A stretch of DNA of 64,000 nucleotides from Pseudomonas petrae. Its GTDB lineage: Bacteria; Pseudomonadota; Gammaproteobacteria; Pseudomonadales; Pseudomonadaceae. The stretch lies in the NCBI RefSeq assembly GCF_021728295.1, contig NZ_JAKJXE010000002.1, positions 372,001-436,000 on the forward strand, read 5' to 3'. The translations under genes were made by a program, and so were the position numbers. Below the pieces are notes generated by a model. It was not told the DNA's origin, made no database searches, and worked only from the letters and a program-made list of their open reading frames with translations. Below, piece after piece: positions 25,663 through 33,275 of the stretch. Each line of letters opens with the position of its first letter. Positions within the stretch are counted from its first letter, which is position 1.

Positions 25663-26565
25663 TTGTCTGGTGACCCACTCTCGACGGTATTGATGCCGTT
25701 ACTGCTGGCCTTGATCATGTTTTCACTCGGACTGGGCTTGGTGCCCGCCGACTTCCGGCAGATCGCCGCACAGCCTCGCGCCTTCCTGCTCGGCTTCGCC
25801 TGCCATTTTGTTCTGCTGCCTCTGGTGTGTTTTGCGTTGCTTTCGATGTTTCCACTGCCGGGCGCAATCGCCGTCGGTTTTATGCTGATTGCGGCATGCC
25901 CGACCGGTACAACGTCCAATCTGCTGACCTATATCGCACGCGGCGATGTGGCCCTGGCACTCAGCTTTACCGCCGCCGCCAGCCTGATGACCATCATCAC
26001 CTTGCCGTTGATTGTGACCCTGGCCATGGGGCACTTTCTCGGCGCGCACCAGCAAATCGACTTTCCGGTTGGCTTCATGATGATTCAAGTCTTCGCCATG
26101 CTCGGATTGCCCGTCGCCCTGGGCATGCTGGCTCGGCGCATCTGGCCGCGAACTGCGCAGCGCTTCGAGCCGCTGGCGACAAGGTTTTCGACCTTAGCGT
26201 TTGCAATCATTGTGATCGGCGCGCTGATGAAGAACTGGGCCTTGTTCGAACAGAACTTTAGCGTCGTGGCGCCACTGGCCCTGATGCTTAATGTGCTGAT
26301 GCTGATCCTCGGTTTTGCAGTGGCCAAACTGGGCCGCCTGGAACGCCGCCAGGCGGTCACGATTGCCATCGAAACCGCGATGCAGAATGCCACCTTGGCC
26401 ATTGTCATCGGCAGCACGGTGTTGCAAGACGATGCGCTGGTGGTGCCAGCCGCTATCTACGGCGTACTGATGTATGTGGGCGGCCTGATTTTCGCGCTTA
26501 CCGTGCGCAGAAGCACCCCACCTGTTGCGCCAGAAAAAGCAGATGGGCTTATCGCTCCACGCTAA
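25663..26565 (+). CDS. BASS-family Na+-coupled organic anion transporter
   Basis: 300 residues with about ten transmembrane helices. Bile acid:sodium symporter signatures: SLGLGLVPADFRQI near the N terminus, MLIAACPTGTTSNLLTYIAR and AIETAMQNATLAIVIG. The start is TTG 25663, with GGGAG at a good distance; ATG 25693 is the alternative but would cut into helix 1. It sits 77 bases after the HD gene in the same direction and would import (or export) the compound handled by the two enzymes. Confidence 0.88.
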   Translation: MSGDPLSTVLMPLLLALIMFSLGLGLVPADFRQIAAQPRAFLLGFACHFVLLPLVCFALLSMFPLPGAIAVGFMLIAACPTGTTSNLLTYIARGDVALALSFTAAASLMTIITLPLIVTLAMGHFLGAHQQIDFPVGFMMIQVFAMLGLPVALGMLARRIWPRTAQRFEPLATRFSTLAFAIIVIGALMKNWALFEQNFSVVAPLALMLNVLMLILGFAVAKLGRLERRQAVTIAIETAMQNATLAIVIGSTVLQDDALVVPAAIYGVLMYVGGLIFALTVRRSTPPVAPEKADGLIAPR

Positions 26566-26710
26566 ATCTCTATCCGCTGAATGCGCGACTCTGCGTCTGG
26601 CGCCTACAGCGCCGACACGATCCTTGAGCGCGGCTACCAGCACTCACACTTGCAGCAAAACCTGCGGAGCTTTGAAATGTCGAACACCACGCCGGACTTC
26701 ACCCCATGCG

Positions 26711-26728
26711 CTGTCACCACGCTGTCAT
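26711..26728 (+). promoter_or_regulatory. Pho box (PhoB-binding site)
   Basis: Two direct repeats, CTGTCAC (26711-26717) and CTGTCAT (26722-26728), separated by four bases, giving the 11-bp period of the PhoB consensus. It lies 56 bases before the phosphodiesterase ATG. It predicts induction under phosphate limitation. Confidence 0.85.
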
Positions 26729-26784
26729 GCCCCAAAGCCAACATCCGTGGATACCCTCCCCCTACCCTTATTTAAGGACGACAC

Positions 26785-28191
26785 ATGCACACTCGCTCAA
26801 GCCCGCCACCGGTCAAAACGCTGCTTGCCCGATTTATCGTTGTCGGATGCAGCCTGCTGGTGAGCGCTTGTGACAATGTGTCTGGCATTTCAGCGGGCGG
26901 CAGGCCAGCCGCCGCTGCTTCGTTCAAAACCCTTGATGGTGCTCCGCCCCTGGTTATCGGGCATCGCGGCCTGCCGGGGCTGTATCCGGAGGAAACCCAG
27001 GCGTCTTATGAGCATGCGGCCGATGCGGGTGCAGATTCCCTCGAACTGGATCTGCACATGACCAAGGACTGTGTATTGGTGGCTCGACACAACCCCTGGT
27101 TGAGCGACAACACCAATATCAGCGACGTCGCGAAGACGAACGCCCAGGTTGCACGCCGCAAGCGCACTGTTCCAGGGGTATGGGTCAATGTCAGGTATCC
27201 CGCCACCGCAGAAAATGGCCCGGCTCGATACCTGAGTGACTTGACCGATCCCGCCGACCCAAAATCAGTGTTGAAATCCCTGGTCGTTGATGGCGAAGAC
27301 CACACCAATGACTGGTCAATCAGCGACTTCACACTCGCCGAGCTCAAGCAATGGATAGGCGGCACGACTTTCGATGCCCGCGACGAGCGCCCGACCGAGC
27401 TTAACGGCAAGTTGCCGATCTTGAGCTTTCAGGAAGTGATCGACATTGCAAAAGCCAAAAGCGCAGCCACAGGCCGCGTTATTACGACCTACCCGGAAAG
27501 CAAGAATCCGATCTGGAACAATGCCCAGGCCATTGCCAATGGTTGCGGCGCACCGGGAACACATCCGTTCGAAGCGGCTATTCTCAAGACCCTTAAAGAC
27601 AACAATCTAAATCGCAAGGACGCACCGGTCTTTGTACAAAGCTTTGACCCCGGCAGCTTGAAATACCTGCGCTCTATCGGCCTGCAAACCAAGGCAGTTC
27701 AGTTGGTTGATGGGAACGGCATAAACTTCAAGACCGGCGAAACACTGTTCATCACGGACAAACCCAACACGTTCGTCAGCGGCCGCCCTTACAGCTGGAC
27801 CATTGCTGGCGACCCACGCTCCTTCGGTGCGCTGCTGACGCCAGCTGGATTAGCCGAGGTCAAAACCTACGCCGACGGCATTGGTCCGTGGAAGCCACAA
27901 GCCATGTTGCTTACAGCCGCTTCAGCGCAAACCGCGTCGTCCCAGCCGGGCCTGCCCCAGGTCGACACCCTCAAGCAGACCAGCCTGATCAGCGATGCTC
28001 ACAAGGCAGGTTTGTTCGTCCATATATTCACCTTCCGCAACGAAGCGAAGTACTTGGCAGGTGCCTACAAGGGCAATCCAGCGGCCGAATACATGACCTT
28101 TTCCCGAGCCGGTGTTGACGGCGTATTTACAGACTTCACGCCTGATGCCGTTGCTGCGCGCAGTACCTACCTGAGGGAAGTAGCGCGCTAA
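26785..28191 (+). CDS. Lipoprotein glycerophosphodiester phosphodiesterase
   Basis: 468 residues. Signal peptide with lipobox VSAC; the lipidated Cys is about residue 29. GDPD catalytic motifs: IGHRGLPGLYPEET (the HR and Glu), DSLELDLHMTKD (ExD) and ARHNPWL (the general acid/base His). The C-terminal barrel ends FSRAGVDGVFTDFTPDAV. It would hydrolyse glycerophosphodiesters in the periplasm to glycerol-3-phosphate. Longer than E. coli GlpQ (about 358), with an insertion between the active-site loops (about 130-200). The Pho box upstream places it in the phosphate-starvation response. Confidence 0.9.
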   Translation: MHTRSSPPPVKTLLARFIVVGCSLLVSACDNVSGISAGGRPAAAASFKTLDGAPPLVIGHRGLPGLYPEETQASYEHAADAGADSLELDLHMTKDCVLVARHNPWLSDNTNISDVAKTNAQVARRKRTVPGVWVNVRYPATAENGPARYLSDLTDPADPKSVLKSLVVDGEDHTNDWSISDFTLAELKQWIGGTTFDARDERPTELNGKLPILSFQEVIDIAKAKSAATGRVITTYPESKNPIWNNAQAIANGCGAPGTHPFEAAILKTLKDNNLNRKDAPVFVQSFDPGSLKYLRSIGLQTKAVQLVDGNGINFKTGETLFITDKPNTFVSGRPYSWTIAGDPRSFGALLTPAGLAEVKTYADGIGPWKPQAMLLTAASAQTASSQPGLPQVDTLKQTSLISDAHKAGLFVHIFTFRNEAKYLAGAYKGNPAAEYMTFSRAGVDGVFTDFTPDAVAARSTYLREVAR

Positions 28192-28200
28192 AGGAAGTCA

Positions 28201-28335
28201 TCTCGCGGCAACTATCCGGTGGCTGCCATCCTGGTGGACTGGATTGGGTTCGGCCACCGGCTGGGAATAATTCAATGGATTGGTGTGAGTGCGATCTTGA
28301 TCGCGGCAACGGGCATGCAGCGTGGCTGGGAATGA
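28201..28335 (+). pseudogene. C-terminal remnant of an EamA/DMT transporter
   Basis: In this frame about 40 residues (NYPVAAILVDWIGFGHRLGI, then IQWIGVSAILIAATGMQRGW) end at a TGA. The two short hydrophobic helices and the PVAAILVDWIGF joint resemble the last part of EamA-type drug/metabolite transporters. No start codon or ribosome-binding site precedes it; the sequence becomes unrelated right after the phosphodiesterase stop. It is read as the leftover of a deleted gene. Confidence 0.55.
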
Positions 28336-28559
28336 CGTTCGGTGATCCGAGCCAAGGCTGAGTCGGTTTGATTGCGCATGCAGATGCTCCAGACGCTGCG
28401 ATGCAACGCAGTTCCCACGCACGCTGATTTATCACGAACCGGAGAACAGCCACTGCCAACGCGGCAAGCGTGATTGCCTCATAATCGCAAGCATGCGTAA
28501 CTCACTCAAGATGGGCCGGTCAGAGGCTCATGACTAACCCAAGGTCGAAGAGTAAAACC

Positions 28560-28997
28560 ATGAAAACGAATCTCATCGAAGTTGGGAATGAGCCCATTCC
28601 CGAGCTTGAGGAAGCGATTAACGTCGGGTTGAATGCATTCAATGATCAGATCACTGGCTCAAATGATCGCAGTCCACTGACAGTTATTGTCAGAGACCCC
28701 ATTACGAAACAAGCCTTGGGAGGAATTATCGGAAGATCGTCTCTAGGGTTAGCGTTTCTCGATCTCTTTCATCTTCCAGACTCTCTCCGTGGATCGGGTT
28801 TAGGGACGAAAGTCCTGAAAGCCTTTGAGGAAGAGGCGCGCAGCCGAGGATGTCGCTCTGCGGTGCTTTACACCATCAGCTTCCAGGCACCTGGCTTTTA
28901 CGAAAAAAACGGGTGGACACGTTTTGGGGAGATAGCCTGTGACCCGGAGGGTGCGAGTCGTGTTTTTATGAGCAAAAAGCTCTGCGGGCCAGACTAA
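28560..28997 (+). CDS. GNAT-family N-acetyltransferase
   Basis: 145 residues from ATG 28560 (GAAGAG upstream); ATG 28530 is also possible. The acetyl-CoA-binding motif is LPDSLRGSGLGTKVLKAFEE, the R/Q-x-x-G-x-G/A signature. The final strand-loop is SFQAPGFYEKNGWTRFGEIA. Substrate unknown: a small molecule or a protein N terminus or Lys. Its base composition is less GC-rich than the surrounding genes, which with the adjacent remnant suggests recent arrival. Confidence 0.85.
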   Translation: MKTNLIEVGNEPIPELEEAINVGLNAFNDQITGSNDRSPLTVIVRDPITKQALGGIIGRSSLGLAFLDLFHLPDSLRGSGLGTKVLKAFEEEARSRGCRSAVLYTISFQAPGFYEKNGWTRFGEIACDPEGASRVFMSKKLCGPD

Positions 28998-29002
28998 GAT
29001 CG

Positions 29003-29530
29003 CTACCAGTAGAGATATAGCTTGTTACAACGCGTGATCACCGCACGCTTACGGATTGTCGCTGTTACACGACGCTTCACCGTTAACCATGACCTCAGCC
29101 CTGCCCCGCCCAAAATGAAGCGCAGAATCGCTTGTACGGGTGAGGACTGCACTGCCCTCTGGGTCGGCTTGGCCTCACACACGGCTAATTCTGTTTTCTG
29201 ATCAGCCTGATAGCCCACGAAGTCGAAAGCGTAGGACGCATGTGGCCAACCGTATCTGTGGTGCAGCCGCCGCAGGCCAGCGATAGTAATGACCGGTTCC
29301 AACCAGAGCGTGAGTCGGCGCGGCGACACACTGGTTGCTCCTTCCCAAAAGAGATACTTCTTAGCGTTGCTGCACGCAGCCTCGAAGGCGCCGGCCTGAT
29401 GAGTCACCAGCCCGCTATCGACGGCGTCAATGAAATCACGCGCGTCGACTTCGCTGAGTTTATCAAGAGCGCTTGCGACAAACCCTCCATATGCATACTC
29501 GCGGTGATCACAGAAAACAGTACGAGCCAT
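29003..29530 (-). CDS. Orphan protein, possible nuclease-like fold
   Basis: 175 residues from ATG 29530, the first start after an in-frame stop. No signal peptide or membrane segment. The centre reads YAFDFVGYQADQKTELAVCE followed by AKPT, where Asp, then a strand ending in E-x-K, recalls the PD-(D/E)xK nuclease core; this is only a pattern match. The C terminus is very basic (LTVKRRVTATIRKRAVITRC). It ends five bases from the convergent GNAT gene. I do not recognise the family. Confidence 0.5.
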   Translation of the reverse strand: MARTVFCDHREYAYGGFVASALDKLSEVDARDFIDAVDSGLVTHQAGAFEAACSNAKKYLFWEGATSVSPRRLTLWLEPVITIAGLRRLHHRYGWPHASYAFDFVGYQADQKTELAVCEAKPTQRAVQSSPVQAILRFILGGAGLRSWLTVKRRVTATIRKRAVITRCNKLYLYW

Positions 29531-29668
29531 TCGCTGTTGTGCGTGGGTGCTACCCCAGCCTTGATTGGCAATGAAGCATGGGCACCGGTTTTTTAGGCTT
29601 GCAAGGAAGGAGCAAATGTTCGTTTTCAGCCAGTCTCGGAAGGCATCAATCCTCGATGCTCGTTAGCT

Positions 29669-30076
29669 CTATGCAGGCAGGGGGCCGCGCTCAAGATAGG
29701 TGCCTAATGCGATGAACGTCTTCACAGACTTGAAGCCGTCCAGGCGATGCAGTTGGCCCAGCATATTTTCCAGTTCCGCAGAGTTCTCGCTGCGCACCTT
29801 CAAAATCATTGCGGTGTCACCCGCAACGGTGTGAATTTCTTCTATCTGCGGGAAAGCGGACATCTCCAGCACGCGCCGAGTGGTTTCCCAGTTGCTCGTT
29901 TCAAGATGCACAAACGCAAGCAGGTCTCGACCGACCATCGGGCCATCCAGGAGCGCAACCGTCGCTCGAATTACACCTCTCTGCTTCAGGCGCTTCACCC
30001 GCTCATGGATAGCAGGCGCAGAGAGATGCACTTGCGCGCTCAGCTCTTTGTAACTGAGCTCGGCGTCCTGCGCCAA
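29669..30076 (-). CDS. Lrp/AsnC-family regulator, start unclear
   Basis: From TTG 30076 the protein has 135 residues: part of the helix-turn-helix (LSYKELSAQVHLSAPAIHER) and the RAM effector domain (GDTAMILKVRSENSAELENM). Typical Lrp sequence continues upstream in the same frame (VELDAIDRKLLSVL, to about 30118), but there is no ATG, GTG or TTG in frame before the stop near 30220. So the real start is either non-standard (for example the GTT of VRRARGDQ, or ATA) or lost by mutation. Divergent from a LysE-type exporter, the classic Lrp target arrangement. Confidence 0.8.
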   Translation of the reverse strand: MAQDAELSYKELSAQVHLSAPAIHERVKRLKQRGVIRATVALLDGPMVGRDLLAFVHLETSNWETTRRVLEMSAFPQIEEIHTVAGDTAMILKVRSENSAELENMLGQLHRLDGFKSVKTFIALGTYLERGPLPA

Positions 30077-30210
30077 AACGCTTAATAGCTTTCGGTCGAT
30101 TGCATCAAGTTCTACTTGGTCTCCGCGCGCACGCCGAACCGCCTTCGTATCTTCCTGCCTGGTATTTCTCCGCTGATGACAGAACCATATTATGTAAATC
30201 GGCAGGTAGG

Positions 30211-30232
30211 CGGAACATTATTCTGCGTTCCG
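30211..30232. promoter_or_regulatory. Inverted repeat in the Lrp/LysE divergent promoter
   Basis: CGGAAC (30211-30216) and GTTCCG (30227-30232) flank an AT-rich 10-base centre, 41 bases before the LysE start. Size and AT-rich middle match Lrp/AsnC-type operators. Confidence 0.45.
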
Positions 30233-30273
30233 TTCCATAGACGACATCGGATTCGGGAGTTCAAGGGGGGTAG

Positions 30274-30894
30274 ATGAACATTAGCTTGATGGCCGCATTC
30301 TGGGCCGTTTCTTTGATGTTGGTGTTAACGCCGGGCGCTGACTGGGCCTATGCCATTTCGGCAGGCATGCGTGGACGTCGAGTGGTGGTACCAGCGGTCG
30401 CCGGCATGATGTCAGCACATTTGGCCGCCACATTGGTGGTCGCGGCTGGCGTAGGCGGCTTGGTGACCCGCACTCCGGGCGCGCTGTCGTTTCTGACGGT
30501 AGCCGGCGCAGCCTATTTAGCCTGGATGGGCATCGGCATGCTGAGGCATCCCAGCGCGCCGACTGAGGTTGAAGTGGAAAAGTCGGCCAGCCAATACCGC
30601 TGGGCCCTGAGAGGCGCCTGCATGGCAGGGTTGAACCCAAAGCTATTCCTGTTTTTCCTGGCTCTTTTGCCGCAATTCACGAGCCTGAGTGCAGAGTGGC
30701 CTGTGCCCGTTCAAATCATCTGCTTGGGGCTGCTGCACATCGCTGGCTGCAGTCTCGTTTACTTAGCTGTCGGATTCGGTGCCGAAGTAGTCTTGAGCAG
30801 TCGACCCATTGCAGCCAGGCGCGTCAGCCAGTTATCCGGGTTCGTGATGATTCTACTGGCCGTCGCGCTGACGGCTGAGCGCTTGGTCGTCTAG
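30274..30894 (+). CDS. LysE/RhtB-family amino-acid exporter
   Basis: 206 residues with about six hydrophobic helices. The family signature near the N terminus is LMLVLTPGADWAYAISAGMR; GLNPKLFLFFLALLPQF is the conserved central N-P-K motif. Start ATG 30274 with a purine-rich AAGGGGGG upstream. Exports an amino acid or related metabolite. The divergent Lrp-type gene probably senses the exported compound. Confidence 0.9.
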   Translation: MNISLMAAFWAVSLMLVLTPGADWAYAISAGMRGRRVVVPAVAGMMSAHLAATLVVAAGVGGLVTRTPGALSFLTVAGAAYLAWMGIGMLRHPSAPTEVEVEKSASQYRWALRGACMAGLNPKLFLFFLALLPQFTSLSAEWPVPVQIICLGLLHIAGCSLVYLAVGFGAEVVLSSRPIAARRVSQLSGFVMILLAVALTAERLVV

Positions 30895-31079
30895 CAAAGA
30901 CAAAGTGGCCGACAACGGACGTTTGGTCGATTAGATGTGTGGCCAAACGCGAAACATCGATTACTGCAAACAGGTTTGGAGGCATCACGGAGGCGCACAA
31001 CCTACGGAATCCTGGGAGGCTGGTTGAGCACTGCGCATGGTTTGGCTTATAGCTTGATAAAATTTCAGGCGTTGAAAAC

Positions 31080-31106
31080 GCAAAAACCGGGCAAGCCCGG
31101 TTTTGC
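31080..31106. terminator. Bidirectional hairpin terminator
   Basis: GCAAAAACCGGGC and GCCCGGTTTTGC form a long stem around a two-base AA turn, with A-run and T-run flanks on both strands. It lies between the convergent LysE (stop 30894) and SDR (stop 31278) genes. The rest of 30895-31277 contains no supported gene. Confidence 0.75.
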
Positions 31107-31134
31107 GAAGCATTTGTGAATTACCCACCGAAGC

Positions 31135-31152
31135 TACCCCTACCCCTACCCC
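31135..31152. repeat. Tandem TACCCC repeat
   Basis: Three exact copies of TACCCC in tandem in the gap between convergent genes; a short simple-sequence tract that could change length by slippage. Confidence 0.6.
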
Positions 31153-31277
31153 TCACTCGATAGCGGATGTCGTGCGATCTCACTTTAAGTTTTCATAGGC
31201 CATTTGCATCAGTCAGCAGTGAAATCAGCACATGTTTCATCAGTCATTTCTCCAAGATCGCACAGGCCGACGTAGAC

Positions 31278-32108
31278 TTAGACTTCGAAGTCGGTCGAGA
31301 GAGACAGCTCTTTCCACTCGGCCAGTTCTGCCTCGACGAATCTGTGTTTCTCGCCGATTCGCGCCACGGTATCGCTGCCCAGCGCCAAACGCTGTGGTGG
31401 CTTTGGAGCGTTGACCAGTGCCAGAATTGCCTCGGCGAACTTCACCGGATCGCCAGGCTGTGCATGGTTGGCAGCCTCAGCAAATTCACGCATCTTGCCG
31501 ACGGTCTCGTCGTAGTCCGACAGTTCGAGTGCGGTCTTGATCAGCGACTGCGCGTCAAGGAAGTCTGTGCGGAAGAAGCCTGGCTCTACGACGGTCGCGT
31601 GGATGCCCAGCGGAGCCAGCTCCTGGTGCATCGCCTCGGTGATGCCTTCTATCGCAAACTTGGTGGAACCATAGACGCCCCAACCTCGATAGGCTTGATA
31701 ACCGCCCACGGAAGAGATGTTGATGACATGGCCACGGCGCTGACTGCGCATGTGCGGCAGTACCGCACGAATGACGTTGAGCACTCCGAACACGTTCGTC
31801 GAGAAGAGTCGTTCGGTTTCGCTGGCACTGGTTTCTTCCACCGCGCCCAACACACCGAAGCCAGCATTATTGATCACAACGTCGATACGACCGAAACGTT
31901 TGATGCCTTCTGCGACAGCCTGATGGGCTTCTGCTTCGCTGGTGACATCCAGACGCACTGCCAGCAGATTCGGGTGATCGCCCAATCGATCGGTGATGTC
32001 CTGCGGTTTACGAGCGGTTGCGACCACAGCATCGCCGGCACGCAGGGCGCGTTCTGCGATGAGGGTGCCAAAACCACGGGAAGCTCCAGTAATGAACCAA
32101 GTACGCAT
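31278..32108 (-). CDS. Short-chain dehydrogenase/reductase
   Basis: 276 residues from ATG 32108 (GGAGGAG upstream; the frame-open extension to 32330 overlaps the divergent promoter and is rejected). Rossmann motif TGASRGFG at residues 8-15, NNAG, and the catalytic Ser, Tyr and Lys in INISSVGGYQAYRGWGVYGS, then TKFA. The AAxxAR-type loop (VVATARKPQD) suggests NADP(H) preference. Function within the SDR superfamily cannot be told. Divergent from the LysR gene at 32239. Confidence 0.9.
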   Translation of the reverse strand: MRTWFITGASRGFGTLIAERALRAGDAVVATARKPQDITDRLGDHPNLLAVRLDVTSEAEAHQAVAEGIKRFGRIDVVINNAGFGVLGAVEETSASETERLFSTNVFGVLNVIRAVLPHMRSQRRGHVINISSVGGYQAYRGWGVYGSTKFAIEGITEAMHQELAPLGIHATVVEPGFFRTDFLDAQSLIKTALELSDYDETVGKMREFAEAANHAQPGDPVKFAEAILALVNAPKPPQRLALGSDTVARIGEKHRFVEAELAEWKELSLSTDFEV

Positions 32109-32238
32109 TTCAACTCCTCCTATTAGCGACCCTTGCGTTATTGCTGGGGTTTCTCGATGAGTTGACGGTACTGTAAATCTGCACCATTGCTGTGATAATC
32201 CCACAAAATCTGGATGACTTTGTGAACGGTGCTCATCA

Positions 32239-33141
32239 ATGAAAGTTTCCTCAACTGCCGATCTCGCGATCTTCCTCTGCATTGCGCAGCACCTGAATTT
32301 CAGCCGGGCTGCGGTAGAGCTTGGCGTCACTCCCTCCGCTTTAAGTCATTCACTGCGAGCACTGGAGAATCGATTGGGCGTGCGTTTGTTCAATCGAACA
32401 ACTCGCAGTGTCGCACTGACTGAAGCGGGAGAACGACTTTGCACACGGCTAAAGCCCGCTTTCCGAGACATTGATGACGCACTCGAAGACCTCAACAGAT
32501 TCCGCGACAAGCCCTACGGGAATCTGCGCCTCACCGCGGGTCGCCAGGCGTGCGAGCTGGTATTGCTGCCAATCGTCAGCACGTTTCTTCAAGCGTACCC
32601 AGATATCAGGCTGGAGGTCATGGACAGCGATGCGCTGGTGGACGTGGTCGCTGGTGGTTTTGATGCGGGAGTACGTTTCGGCAATCGCTTGGAAGCCGAC
32701 ATGCTATCTCTGCTCATCGGGCCAAACATGCGTTCGGTGGTCGTGGGCTCACCGGCACTTTTCGAGCGGCACGCCACGCCACAAAAGCCCGAAGACCTTC
32801 ACGATATACCCTGCATTCGTCATCGATTCCCCAGCGGCTCGGTGTACCGGTGGGAATTCGAACGCGGCGGGATCCCCCAAGCGCTAGAAGTCAGCGGCCC
32901 ACTCACCCTGGGTGACGTGAGCTTGATGGTAGGCCCGGCATTGAAAGGGGTTGGCCTGGCTTATGTGTTTGAAGAAATGGTCAGCGATCACCTCGCCGAC
33001 GGACGTCTGATCCAAGTGCTAGCGGACTGGTGCCCTTATTATCCTGGTTTGCAACTGTACTACCCAAGTCGCCGCCATGTGCCGGCGACACTCAAGGCGT
33101 TTATCGACTTTGTCCGTTCCGACCGTCAGTTGAAGACGTAA
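32239..33141 (+). CDS. LysR-family transcriptional regulator
   Basis: 300 residues. Helix-turn-helix at about 10-65 (FLCIAQHLNFSRAAVELGVT, then PSALSHSLRALENRLGVRLF). The CrgA-like effector domain follows (YGNLRLTAGRQACELVLLPI). Divergent from the SDR at 31278-32108 across 130 bases, so the SDR is the likely target. Convergent with the GlxA-type gene. Confidence 0.92.
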   Translation: MKVSSTADLAIFLCIAQHLNFSRAAVELGVTPSALSHSLRALENRLGVRLFNRTTRSVALTEAGERLCTRLKPAFRDIDDALEDLNRFRDKPYGNLRLTAGRQACELVLLPIVSTFLQAYPDIRLEVMDSDALVDVVAGGFDAGVRFGNRLEADMLSLLIGPNMRSVVVGSPALFERHATPQKPEDLHDIPCIRHRFPSGSVYRWEFERGGIPQALEVSGPLTLGDVSLMVGPALKGVGLAYVFEEMVSDHLADGRLIQVLADWCPYYPGLQLYYPSRRHVPATLKAFIDFVRSDRQLKT

Positions 33142-33275
33142 ATGCAGGACGCGTCCGCTTCGTCTTGGCAGCACGGTCGAATAAGACAGGGTGCCCTGCC
33201 GATCGCCCTAATACGTGGCAGGATTCGGGCAACCAATGTTCCCGGGAATATCGAAATGTGTCCTCAAACCAAAGG

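Noticed and set aside
31135..31152. TACCCC array considered as CRISPR or telomere-like repeat
   Set aside because: Only three 6-bp units with no spacers; a simple-sequence tract.
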